This document shows positions 44,813 through 58,436 of a stretch of 64,000 bases of DNA, piece by piece. The position numbers and the translations under genes are program-made. The notes beneath the pieces were generated by a model that made no database searches, was not told the DNA's origin, and saw only the letters and a list, made by a program, of their open reading frames with translations. Each line of letters opens with the position of its first letter. The stretch's first letter is position 1. Source of the stretch: Inonotus obliquus (Eukaryota > Basidiomycota > Agaricomycetes > Hymenochaetales > Hymenochaetaceae); the NCBI GenBank assembly GCA_032164295.1, contig JAJHTX010000002.1:3224001-3288000 (forward strand), given 5' to 3'.

Positions 44813-45545
44813 AACGCTAGTTACGCAACCGGGTTTGCTTTGACTGGTCATTTTTCGTCGTTTTCTTTGCAAATTTTCGGTACCCAATCAATAAAGCCAC
44901 TGCAGTTGAACTACCCAAGGCGATATGAATGAGTAATTGTAGGTAATTGTTTGATGCAGACCGGCTCGGGATTGGCTAAGGAGACGTGGACCATCGGCAT
45001 TCCGCGGCATTCGCGTGAGCTTATGACGCGCTCCGTAGCCGACGGGTCACAAAACTTTCTTTTTCTGCTTGACCTCGTACTACTGTACGCATCTGTACGG
45101 GTGCAACCGTAACGGTAACGCAGCCTTGGTTGCGTTGCTTGGTGTAACGTGTAACGCAAGGGTCGGGTTGCTTCATAAAGGGCGTAACGCAGAAAAATCT
45201 TCCGAATTTCCTCTGGGGTAGCTCAGTTTGCCTATATTTGGTATGTTCTTGGGCGGGAAGTAAATCGCGATTCCAGAAAAGGTGTTTCCCGGCGTGTGAC
45301 ATCCCTCTTTCGGAAGTCATTTCGGACCTATCGTCTCCATCCGGTTGTTTTAGTTGCCTGGAATAGGCTCTGTAACGCGTAACCCTGCCCTGGTTGGCAG
45401 TTTCGTTGCTGTAACGCAGTCGTCTCGGTTGCACCCGTACAGATGCGTACAGTACACTAAATCGTCTACTATTGCCTACCGCTACCCACTTCAGAAAAAA
45501 TATTAGTTAGCTCGTCGATGACTGCCTGTCTGCTTTCTTGAACGG
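44813..45545. other. Intergenic region carrying the MITE
   Basis: The 733 bp interval between the DOMON and LETM1 genes. Half of it is the 370 bp element at 45083-45452; the rest shows nothing recognisable. Confidence 0.6.
45083..45452. mobile_element. MITE with 27-bp perfect terminal inverted repeats
   Basis: A 370 bp noncoding element. Its first 27 bases (45083-45109, starting CTGTACGCATCTGTACGGG) are repeated exactly, inverted, at the other end (45426-45452). It is flanked on both sides by TA (45081-45082 and 45453-45454), the target duplication left by Tc1/mariner-type transposases. The interior has many GTAACG/GTAACGC motifs near both ends, possibly transposase subterminal sites. No transposase is encoded, so it would be mobilised in trans. 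It sits about 94 bp before the LETM1 start codon and may affect its promoter. Confidence 0.82.
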
Positions 45546-47858
<2,313 letters not shown>

Positions 47859-48656
47859 ACATTAACATTGAAAGATGCATAGACATATTTACACTCATAT
47901 ATGTTACTCCTTTAGACCAATTAATCCAGATTCCGACACGCTCCTTCCATCAACCGTGAATTTGCGATTCTACACGATCAAGGCGATCTCTGGGGAATAG
48001 TGAAGATAAGTTCAGAAAGCGTATGTTCACAAGACCTACGATTATCTGCACGTCAGTGATCACATGAGGGTCCATTTGAATGCAATCTCATTCAGTTTCT
48101 GTCTTCTTTTCTTGCTTCTGTGCTATTCTAAATTTACCGAACCGACTTCGGAGGCCCCCAATGTCCTATTTCTGACTTCTTACTGTTAATACTACGCATC
48201 ACAGCATTATCGTGTAGAACATTGAACCGCATTCAGGTGCCCCATGGGGTCCCCGCATCCGAGAGCGGCAACAACACTTTTACTTTGAGGCATGCGAAGT
48301 AAACGGGCCATGATACCCGGATTGACTGGCCAGCGTGTGCGGACATCTGCAAATTGGGATTCTACCGCGTAATAGTAAAGAATCGTTTGTCTTGAATATT
48401 TCTGAGGTTTAAAAAAGAGCGAGACGGAACGCCGTAGTTCCCTCTGAGCTGCTCTCCCCGCGGCGTTTGACCCCAAGTATCCCCCCCAAGGCTCTCCTTT
48501 CGTCGCTGCTCCTACTGCCTCTTTCCCCGCAGCCGTAGTGTCTAACTCCGCGCTTTTGATCCTTCCCTTCTGTAAAGGTAGCCCGCTGCTCCGCTATTAC
48601 CACGCCGAAAACATCGACGGGAATAATACCCGACGCACGAGCTGTATTAATTAATT
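47859..48656. other. Intergenic region, no gene seen
   Basis: An 800 bp interval between same-strand genes, with short open frames only. The end before the transporter ATG is AT-rich (TTAATTAATT at 48646-48656). Confidence 0.45.
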
Positions 48657-49944
48657 ATGTCGGACTCGAAGCACGCAGATTATGAACATATCTCGCACGG
48701 TCATTCTCAGGTACCGAGGCAGTTAACGACGGTAACTTTGACAGCCGAGCAATTCGAGAGCTTGTACCTGCAACCTCGGTCCAGTGCAGGCTCTCAGAAT
48801 GCACTTGTTGGTAAAGTCGGAAATCCCACGCCTTTGTAAGCATGTCTTTAGAGTCTGGTTGTCATAAAGAATAAGAATAAAACAAACTGACTGTTATTTT
48901 ATTAATGCTTGAAGGGGTGTTTCTGCATTTTTGTTAGCGCATATGCCATTATCAATGGATATGATGAATTTCCAAGGAGCGACTGCAGCCTCCAGTGTGG
49001 CAATGCTCGGTGTATGTATCGGTGATCAAAAGCAACTTCAGAAATAGAAATAATCGGACTTTCCGACTCTAGGCTTTCTATGCGTGCGCGGGGATAGGAC
49101 TTTACCTGGCTTGCATAATGGAGTGGCTCATTGGTAATACATTCCCGTGTGTCGTCTTTGGCACTTTCGGTAAGTGGGTTTCTCATCGACGAGCTCGAAA
49201 AGGATGATATTCAACGCTTAATGTTAGGTGGTTTCTGGATCACCTACGGAATAACCATCCAACCAGCATTCGGAGTTGCTGCGAGTTTCGCATCTGCAGA
49301 AGATGCGACCAACAGTATCACTGCGACTGCTGCTGGATCGGCAACTCCTCAGTATAACGCTGGACTAGGGCTGTACTTTGTTGTTTGGGGTATCTTGTGC
49401 TCAATCTACTTTCTGGCATCGCTGCGAACGTACGCTGATTTCAATTCCCTGCGCGTGGTTTCTGAAACTGAACATTACTGTTCGTTTAGGAATGTCCCAT
49501 TTGCTGGTATATTCTTCTGTAAGGCGCTCGCAAGTCAGATCACTGCGCCACTTATTGATACAGCATACATCTGCTAGGCCTAGTATTCGCCTTTGAGTTC
49601 ATTGCTGCGGCATACTGTCAGTAGCGATTATTTGTGATTCACTAAGATACTGACTAGTTACGTAGTCCATACTGGACAAGGCCGACTCGCACTCGCTGCG
49701 CGAGAATTCAAAATCGGCGGAGCTTTTGCCTTTGTTGTCGCATTGGTGAGTCATATTGCGTTCGGAGCATGTCCACAGTATCCTTCGAGGAAGCTGACTG
49801 GAATTTGGTGGAACTGCACAGCTCGGTATTTATATCGATGTATCCCTCTTATGCGCTGCAGTAGGGATGCCCTTTACGATTCCATTGTTCGACCTATCTC
49901 ATCTGGGCAAGCGCGATTCGATGAACGAGAAGGGCGACGCGTAG
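48657..49944 (+). CDS. GPR1/FUN34/YaaH-family acetate transporter
   Basis: Membrane transporter of the AceTr family (yeast Ady2/Ato, bacterial SatP), which carries acetate or related anions and ammonium. The signature GNPTPLGVSAFLLAHMPLSM includes the conserved NPxPLG and is assembled over the first intron. Six membrane helices follow: NFQGATAASSVAMLG, FYACAGIGLYLACIMEWLIG, TFPCVVFGTFGGFWITYGIT, GLGLYFVVWGILCSIYFLAS, NVPFAGIFFCLGLVFAFELI and FAFVVALAGFYIDVS. A short cytosolic tail ends LFDLSHLGKRDSMNEKGDA at TAG 49942-49944. Several short introns break the helices, so no single frame shows the protein. Substrate is inferred from the family. Confidence 0.87.
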
Positions 49945-50414
49945 CTAGCGATGGTTCAATGGTTGCGGACTGCGCAGTAGATTTCAATCGAGGGGAGCTT
50001 TGAGCACGTGTTCGAGAAGCACCGAGAAGTCCGAGATGTCACATGACCTCGTAATTTTTTCCGGCTACAACGAATAAGGAAGGACGATCATTGCATAGTT
50101 TGTACTTTTCATGCCTTGGCATTGAATAAACATGACGAAATTCGAGTCAAATAACGTCGAGATTGCGACCTGGCAGAGTCAGAGAACTGAACATGGATTT
50201 TGTAGAAATTTTCTCCGAATTTAGAAAGGCAAATAGTTGCACAAATGGGTGGTCAGGGATAGAGACGGAGTCTGCCGAGCCGGCGTGTTGTAATGCATTC
50301 CGCAGCAGTGCACTGCTCGAATAGTACACGGACCGCAGCGCTTCTCGACATGCTCTCCTCCACCCTTTCTCTCTCTTGAACCACTATCTCGCTGAGCTAC
50401 AGTCCATCAGAACA
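49945..50414. other. Intergenic spacer with CACGTG site
   Basis: A 470 bp interval between the transporter and the EST1-like gene. It contains a CACGTG at 50005-50010 and a CT-rich tract just before the next ATG (50355-50375). No gene seen. Confidence 0.45.
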
Positions 50415-53400
50415 ATGTCCGACTGTCTTCAGCCCCCAAAATCTCGCAAGGGAAAGGAGCGCGAGCCTGCTCAACCTGACCTCTTTGACAGGCTCATTGC
50501 TATCCAGCGAAGCAAGGCTGCGTGAGTTATCTCCCCTTTCCCACTTTGCTCATGTATTCAAATTTTTCTTTTCTTTCAGAGCATCCCGCCCAAGAGAGAA
50601 AGCAGATCGGCCTCCACAACGTCCGGTTTCTCCACCGGCACCTGGCTCTCCCACTCGAAGACAGCAGCCAGCTTCACCTCAAGTTGTAGTCTCACGCACT
50701 GATATTCAGGAACCATCTGACGAGCTTCAACGACGAAGAAGACAAGCAGCGTCTTCCCCGAGAATTCATCATGTCTCGAAGGCGCAGCCCAAGCTTTTCA
50801 ATCCCGACACCGATCCAGTCCCTATGCGTCGAACTGCCGAGCCGGAGGTTATCTCTGATACTGCCAGTAGTTCTTACGCTCCCAGGAACGCATTAGCCTC
50901 GCCTGAAAGAGGCGCCCACCATGGCCGCCTGTTTGATTATCGCAAGGACGACCCTGTTCGCTTTCATGTGCTAAAGGGAACACCTGTCAACGGAAACAAG
51001 CCAACTCCCACACCCAAGTCGTCTGGCGACTACGTCTCTGCTTCTTCAACATCATCATACGCGCATTCTATCACTTCATCAAGCTTCACTCTCAATTCGA
51101 CCACCGACTCATCGGCGTCATCTGCTCTGTTCGATGGCCAACAACCTCGGGAACATGCTAGCTCGAGCGCTTTCGCACAGCAGCTAAAGAAGCTGTATAG
51201 GGTGATATCAAATTTGGAAGCGCGTCTGCTCAGAGAGGATGTAAAGGAAGCATCAGACGAAGGGCGTGTAACACTCAAACGCCCTAACGAAGCAATGACT
51301 GATCCTGACGATCCTGAGAAAAAGAAATGGTCGAAGTTTGTGTTAGACCACAAGGAGTGCGTACTATACATTCCCACATCTATTCTTGGCATTACTGACA
51401 TTCATTTAGACTTGCTGAGTCTATGCACAACCTTTTGCAACTCACTTTGGGTCCGCAAGTTCCAGCATCGCTCAGGAATATACCGACAAAGTATAACATC
51501 ATCATTCGTTTATGGACCCACGCCTTTAACAAGCCCCTTGAATCCCTCCGACGCGCTTCGTTCCACTCGGCCATCGCTTTAGAACATCTGCAGGAATTCA
51601 TCGTATATGCGTACACGTTCTATGGTATGCTCTTGGAGGAAAAGAATCTTGATAGCTTCAAGTCTGGCTGGCTTGAAGCACTTGGTGATCTCGCCCGCTA
51701 CCGAATGGCCATTGCTGCGATGACGACCCCCTCAGCTTCTATCTCCAACACTGGCGAGTTTATGCCCGTAAATCAGCAAGCGTTAGCTGCGCAGACGCAG
51801 CCAGATGAGTCGATAGCGCAGATTGATGACTCACCCGGCCCGAGCGTAGGCGTTGCTGCGGCGCGTGCGCTAGAACTCGAACCTGAGAAGGATCGGTGGA
51901 GGTGTATTGCACGCGATTGGTATGCTGCGGGTCTTGCAGACATGCCGGGTACCGGAAAACTTCACCACCATCTCGGTCTCCTCAGTCGAGATATGGAGAC
52001 GGAAGAATTGCGGGCTGTGTATCATTTCTGCAAAAGGTGAGTTGCTACTCTCATATGCAGCAGTGATGATTACTGACATGAGCGTCCATGAGTATGACCA
52101 CTCTTCACCCGTTCCCAACTTCTCGAGAGTCTGTTCTACAGATCTGGTCGGTATCTGCGCAAACGAAGCGTTCAATGCCAGATTCGAGTGTGGATGATCT
52201 TTTCGTGCTTCTCCATGGCATGCTCTTCACGAATGTGCAACTGGATGATTTCTTGCCAACTCTGGCGCGCTTTATGGAAAGGCTTCAGTTAGAAGGTGCG
52301 GAAGAGCGTGATTGGATCATGATGGCAGTGATCAATATCACTGCTCTACTCGAGTATGGAAAAGCAACAGGCGTGTTACGGAGCACTGGAGGTATTGGGA
52401 GCGGTACAGGATCCGGGAAGGACACATCTTCGGCTGCCCAAGCTGCGGCAGCAAGCGCAAAGGTCAATATGCTGGTCAAGAAGGTAGACGAAATGGAGGT
52501 CGATGACGCAGAAGATGCTGGCGGATCAGCCTCAGTGATGAGAGACGACGAAATCGACGTGAAGGGCAACGGTGTTCTGAACGTATCTCCAATGCTAATA
52601 CAAGCTCAGGCGGCGATTTCAGAACAGAATGAACCACCTCTGGCCTTCCGATTCGCGCTCCAGCTGACTTTTGAGATGCTGGCTTTCACAATCCGCAATC
52701 CGATGCGCAAGGCAACGCGCTTCGCTCGGCCCTCACTGAATCCATACAATACTATTTTGCTCACATTCTTGGCAACCGTCATGAAACATTCCGCCGTCCA
52801 GCGAGCTCTCGAGCGTGCCATTCCTTGGGAGGATCTTGCCGCTTTCTTCAACACAATTCCTCGCGCCGGGTCAGTGCAGATAGAAAGTGGTGCTCGATTG
52901 ACCAGTGGATGCACCCCGCTACCGGAAGACTGGTGCTTACGTGGAATGGAATGGGGCGGTCGTCGCGTTTATGAGCGAGGATTCTGGAAGGGTGGTGAAG
53001 ATCGTCACATGGAAATTGAAGTCCTCGACGCGTGGGAGGACCAAGACACCATTACGGACGGAATTATCGAGAGCGAAGATGAGGCGAACAGGCGACAGGA
53101 TGGCGGAGGAACGACTGGAAGATGGATCAGGATCGCTCGTGCCGCAGGTATGGTCGCAAAGATTATCCCCGGCTTTAGTTGGGACAGTACTTCCCGAACA
53201 TTTGCCGTCACTGGTGCCTTGGAAGAGAAAGTGAGCAAGTGGAGGGAGGAAGACCGACTTCAGCGTGAAGAGGAGGAGCGTAGACGGACTAGACGGCCAT
53301 GGAGAGCTGACGATATGGATGTTGATGATGAGGATGATGGTTTTGCTGATGACCTTTCCGACGATGAAAGCGAGAACTCTGGCGATGAAGAAGAGAGTGT

Positions 53401-54180
53401 AGAGGTGAAGGCCCTTAAGGTAAGAGAAACTCATATCCATTATGGTTGTCAGATTCTAAGTCTAGTTGCTAACAGGCTAAGCGTCGCGAGCTACTTCGTA
53501 TGCTTCGGACGGCAAAAGAAACTCCGAAACACCGCCCCCGTCCGCGGCGTCCTCGATCATCTCGTACTCCACAGCGTCATGCTCTACGCGTTGTGCCGGG
53601 GTACACGGTTCTCGTTATTGACACCAATATCCTCCTATCGGCTCTAACCATGTTCGCCTCTCTTGTCGAGTCTTTGAAATGGACTATTCTCGTTCCTCTT
53701 GCCGTGATAACGGAACTCGACGGCATTGCGACGAACTCATCTCCCCTTGGTGAAGCTGCAGCTAGCGCAGTTCAATACATCTCGACGCATATTCGATCAC
53801 ACTCACGGTCATTGAAGGTTCAAACGTCCAAGGGTAACTACTTGGCAAACCTGAATGTGCGCAGCGAGCAAATCGATTTCGCTGCGGATTCTTGGGAACG
53901 ATGTATGGATGATCTGATTCTCCGTGCAACCGTTTGGCAAGACGATTACTGGGTAGATCGCTCAGCTATTCTTGACGCTCCGAACCGGGATACAACCAAT
54001 GCTGCAAAGGTAGTTCTTATCAGCTTCGACCGTAATCGTAAGTTGTTTACTGCCATTTCTTTCGTGCGTGCACGAGTTGATTGGTTTTATCCTTTTTCAG
54101 TGCGTCTCAAAGCTCGCGCCAGGCAGATCTTCGCCGCCGACGAACGTGACATGGCTGAGATATTGAAGGCCGGTTCTTAA
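50415..54180 (+). CDS. EST1: EST1/SMG6-like TPR and PIN-domain protein
   Basis: Large protein with the layout of EST1A/SMG6, which takes part in nonsense-mediated decay and telomere maintenance. Residue 1 is MSDCLQPPKSRKGKEREPAQ, then a disordered Ser/Pro-rich part. From about 51180 follows the 14-3-3-like TPR region (KKLYRVISNLEARLLRED, LWTHAFNKPLESLRRASFHS, GLLSRDMETEELRAVYHFCK|SMTTLHPFPTSRESV). The EST1 second domain runs to about 53230, then a highly acidic stretch (MDVDDEDDGFADDLSDDESE). A C-terminal PIN nuclease domain follows: YTVLVIDTNILLSAL, VPLAVITELDGIA, RCMDDLILRA and VLISFDRNLRLKARA. The acidic catalytic positions (DTN, ELD, DD, FDRN) are all visible. Stop 54178-54180. The fused PIN domain separates it from yeast Est1 and Ebs1. 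Confidence 0.87.
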
Positions 54181-54283
54181 CTTCGCAGCTGCGCATTGTC
54201 CATATGGTACAATTCGCTTCTGCTGCGAACCTCCTGAAACCTGCGAAGGAGCAAGTAAAACCACCTGGCTCTGCTCAGCAAGA

Positions 54284-54401
54284 ACCCTTTTGACAAGGGT
54301 CGAGCATTAAACAAACCTGAGAGCAATCAGGTTTGCTTGATCGCCAGCTGCTCCCGTCGCTGGTAGCTTCATCGACCAACTCGCATCACCTGGCTGATGC
54401 G
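54284..54401. repeat. Group of three short perfect hairpins
   Basis: Three inverted repeats in 118 bases: ACCCTT-TTGAC-AAGGGT (54284-54300), CAAACCTGA-GAGCAA-TCAGGTTTG (54312-54335, 9 bp stem) and CGCATCA-CCTGGC-TGATGCG (54382-54401, 7 bp stem). They lie 104-221 bases after the EST1-like stop codon, so probably in its 3' UTR. Confidence 0.6.
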
Positions 54402-54620
54402 CTCTCTTCTCGATAGCTGTTTTTTCTTTCCTGTATAACAAGGGATGGATTTTTTTATCTTCATTCATTCGTATGCATCGTCGCTTTGAAGTGACATCCA
54501 CTCATTTTCGCATGTTTCTTTCTGATACCAAAAACACAGTCATTATGGACTTTTTTCTCTTGCTCTTTTTCTCGCTGTCACTGTCAAATATCCACATAAT
54601 ATCTATTCTTTGCATTTTTG

Positions 54621-54659
<39 letters not shown>
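54621..54659. repeat. CTTT microsatellite
   Basis: Nearly ten perfect copies of CTTT (39 bases) in the 3' region between two convergent genes. Likely polymorphic between strains. Confidence 0.9.
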
Positions 54660-54881
54660 GTCTCTTTACTGCTTGCTTATTGCCTTGTTGTATCTTCTAG
54701 TACCGTTTTGTTATAAAAAGTAATCGGATGATACGATTGCAGTCTTCGACTGTATAAAGCGGGAACAATTATGTATGTGACAGCAAAACAAGAAACATTG
54801 TGAACACCAGCAAACCAGGAAAGATTGTGAAGATGAAAGTAGAAGCGACTGGAGAGAAAGACCCAGTAAGTTGGAATTGTC

Positions 54882-57800
54882 TCATGAGAGCGCGTTCTCG
54901 ATGAACGTCTTGATTTCTGGGAGGGCGCGATTGAGAATCTTTATGGCTTTCCTTTCATCTAAGAGGTCCAGAGTTATTAGTACGAGAATAAAGTATCAGA
55001 GATAAATGTCAAGCCTTACTGTAGACGCGCACTTTTCCGTGCTTCTTGCGAATCCGGTCTTCTATGCAGAAAATATGGTCTTCTGGAACTGCGACGAACG
55101 AATGCTAGATGATAATACACAGAGCCAAAAGGATGCAGGTTAGTGGAGGGGGCTTCAGTAGAAAGTGAGTAAATCGTACGGACCTTTATGTACCAATCCC
55201 TGAGCTCGTTCTCGTGCCTTGGAATTGCAGGTATATCTTCACGCCCGACGACAAGTGCAACGGCCTTGACATTCTTCATCACAGTTCTTACTATGGAACA
55301 TTGAGCGCTTTAAAATCAAGAGTTGAATTATCGGGGCGACGAACCTCGCGCAGACAGTAGATCCATCACAGCCGAACAACCTGGACCATGTCCTATCAAG
55401 ACGATCTTCTTCGCGCTGGAGAGCCTAACAGATGTAAATGTGTAAGTGTACATACAGAAAGCGATTGGAACGGTTGAAAGTACATTATATAGTTGTCCCA
55501 AACGTAAGAGACGACCTCGCGAGCAAGCTCCGACCAGCCGCGTTTCTACAAAACGCTTCAGGATGATGAACTATCAAGCATGGGAAAAGAGGGAACTACA
55601 TACGTGGTTTGGCTCTGCGGGTCTCGGGTGTGTATTTACCTCAACGTATGCGTAGTCTTTACTGAACACCCAGTCTACAAGACCTTTCGTTACGTCCAGC
55701 TAAGAAGTATGCGATATATTTTTGTTAGTTCAGCACTGATGAACTAGACTGGACAAGCGCACAAGATACGAATGCTCGAGCTGGACATCGCAAGTCATGG
55801 CACCCGCGAGTTCGACTTTGAGATTGCCACTGAAGACCAAGTTAATATAGCCCCAGTGATTAGTAAAGTTAACTAGGTTCTTACAACTGATGGACAAGTA
55901 GAACAAGCGTCTCTCGCTCCAGTACGTCTTTTCTTTTATATAATTAGTCAACCAGCGTAGTGTATCAACCCATGATCACTTACGAGCATAAAACTTGTGT
56001 TTGGAATCGCTCGTCTACTTCTGAGTCAAGCAGTGGAATCTGGCACATTTGATACTCTCGATAGAGGTATTCTTGTCGATGTCGTTTGAGTAGTTCTGCA
56101 ATGTTACTGGTGTTAGCACTATGTTTGAGGACCCCTCGGGATAGAAAGGAATAGGCATTATCAACAAAAAAAAACTGGGAAAAGAATAGTCCGATAGCTG
56201 AGCCAGCAGACGTACCGGGTATTGAGAGCGTCTGTTCAGGGTACTCTGAACGGGAAAAATGTCAATTAGTACGCGTCTATAAGTCAAGATATTGAAGGAG
56301 TTAGTACCTTCTTTCGACTCGCAAGAAATCACATCAATGCTCTTCCAGTACTGACTCTGATGCTTAGCAACGAGATAAACGGTTTCAACCGCAGCTTCGT
56401 TTGCGATTAGTCGTTTCAACTCGGGCGGCGAGTCTCCCAAAAGGACTCGCGTTACGGCGAGTGCGGACTTTGAGATGGATTCAACGTTGTAGCCACCCTA
56501 TATACAAGGTGAGAATATGTTCTAGCGCGGAGGATCGGCGAATAATCCCACCTCGAGAGCAACGACAAGCCTCCCACCAGCCAATGATGAGAGCATGTGA
56601 GTCATGTGGGCGAAGCCAGCAGGAGTTACGTGACATTCTCCAAGCTCATCTCCATCTGCGGCGTCAAACCCTGCAGAGACTGTAATTCGAGTTTCGTGAG
56701 CAACGGAGTAAGTCTGTTTCACGACTAGGAGGACTCACTCATGACAAGATCTGGTGCGAATTCCATTGCTATAGGCATGACGATTTTCATGAACGTATAG
56801 ATGTACTCGGCATCGCCCATGCCCTTTTCAGGCCACGGAACATTCACCGAACTAGAAAATTCAGAGCGAGGACAAGGAGACTACAATGAGAATCTAGTGA
56901 TATGTTTTGCAAATTGACACAGCTTACGTTCCCTCCCCAGCACCTACGCCACAGGAGTCTAGACCTCCGAATGGGCCACAAGGATAGAATTTTCCCTCAT
57001 CATAGCGATGTATTGATATGTACAGGACACTAGGGTCGTCGTTAAAGGCTCTCTGAGTCCCATTTCCTAACAAGAGTTAATACGGTTGACAGAGTGTTGC
57101 TGGCCACATACCATGATGTACATCCCTGGAGTATGTAAAAAGGAGGTTAGAAAGATAGTGAATCTTGGTCAGAGAAACCTCACCAGTCTATGATCATGAC
57201 ACGCTTTCTTGGCGTTAGTTGTTGAACGACGCGCGTGGCTACAGCAACATTGTTAAAAAAGCAGAAGCCCATGTGTTCTTCTGGCTCGGCATGATGGCCC
57301 GGGGGCCGAACAATAGCAAACGACTTCTCTAGTTCGCCACGCGCGACGGCAAGAGCGGCTTCGATGACGCCGCCACAGCTAAGCAAGGCCGCCATTGTGG
57401 TTTTCGGGCAAACGTAGAGTGATAGATAGTCGTAGTAGCTCTCCGACAGCACGATTTGTTCGAAATCCATGTCTGCAAAACGCGTATTCCACGTGTTTGG
57501 TCAGTATCTTCAAAGATAAATGACGATAAGTATTCACGCGCTATCATCTGGACTTTCTCCCAGTGGTCCTCGCTGTGAACAAGGACGACTTCTGATTTAC
57601 GCGCCATACGAATCGGAATCAGCTGCATGCGAGTAATACAGCCACCATCTCGAAGTCTGTTATAAATGCCGGCGATGCGGGTTGGTTGTTCCGGATGGTC
57701 GTGGTTATCGCTTATAGATAGAGGAGAGTGGCTCATCATTCGAACGTCGTAAACGTATCCATATCGTGCCCTTTGCGGAATTGCTCGACTTAGAGGAACT

Positions 57801-58138
57801 GAGCTCGCTCGACGTACATCCAAATGTCGATACACATCGGTAGTTGCGGATACATTGGCGCCAGAAGATTCAGCCTCAGGAACAGCGACCCCAACAGTAC
57901 TTATAGCAACTCCCGCGTCCTCGTTAGCCGTTTCCCCGTCTACATCCATGACTTCAGAGGCGATAGTAGGTTCTTCCGTGGTTACGACCTCTTGGGCCAC
58001 AACTTCCTCTATCCTCGCTGTTTGCCGTTCCGCAGTCACGGGTACTGCGGGTTGAGAGCCTACCCTCATCAATCCACTGACTCCGCTGGCCACAGCACTG
58101 AAAAAGGACATGTGAAGAGAGGTACTCCCAAATTTCAC
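54882..58138 (-). CDS. HDA1: Class II histone deacetylase (Hda1) with Arb2-like tail
   Basis: Zinc-dependent lysine deacetylase of the yeast Hda1 / S. pombe Clr3 group, acting on histone H3/H2B tails in gene silencing. A variable N-terminus ([20 protein letters not shown]; a second Met at 58111 is possible) precedes [30 protein letters not shown] and the catalytic core: [64 protein letters not shown] and [18 protein letters not shown]. The His pair and the Asp/His/Asp zinc ligands are all present. A 14-nt exon (57112-57125) encodes part of DVHHG. The C-terminus has an Arb2-like alpha/beta domain ([40 protein letters not shown]) and ends [11 protein letters not shown] at TGA 54882-54884. Many short introns. 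Divergent from PRE2. Confidence 0.9.
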
Positions 58139-58436
58139 TTGAAAAGATCAAACTTGACTATCCAGGCTCCAGAAAGTGTTCTACTCGTCAAACTACGTCA
58201 ATATAAAGAAGGCATGAAATGGAGTCTCTAGAAGTGATGGTCAGCAGTAAGGAAAGAAAGCAGCTCGTTTAAGCACCCAGACAGATGAAAGTGGTAGTAA
58301 GCCAAGTTAAAGCAGTGCGAGTCTTCTATAAATGTTTAGCACGTGATCTTGCCTTACGTACGCGTGTCGCGCTTTCTTTGTTGAATATCGAGCCGCGTCA
58401 CCGCGTACAGCTACCTCAGTTACTCACCAAATAATC
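58139..58436. promoter_or_regulatory. Divergent promoter HDA1 / PRE2: TATA and E-box
   Basis: A 298 bp shared promoter. TATAAAT lies at 58327-58333 and CACGTG at 58340-58345, about 100 bases before the PRE2 ATG. I see no copy of the yeast proteasome element GGTGGCAAA. Confidence 0.5.

Larger units (their letters stand above)
54181..54881. other. Convergent 3' region with hairpins and CTTT repeat
   Basis: About 700 bp between the convergent ends of the EST1-like gene and HDA1. It holds the hairpin group at 54284-54401 and the CTTT microsatellite at 54621-54659. No gene seen. Confidence 0.55.

Noticed and set aside
45214..45232. GGTAGCTCAGTTTGCC, similar to a tRNA D-arm
   Set aside because: No matching B-box or acceptor stem follows; it lies inside the MITE and is probably chance.
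45021..45434. 137-codon minus-strand frame over the MITE
   Set aside because: It runs through the left terminal repeat into the flank, has no domain, and its Arg/Thr-rich composition comes from GTAACG repeats.
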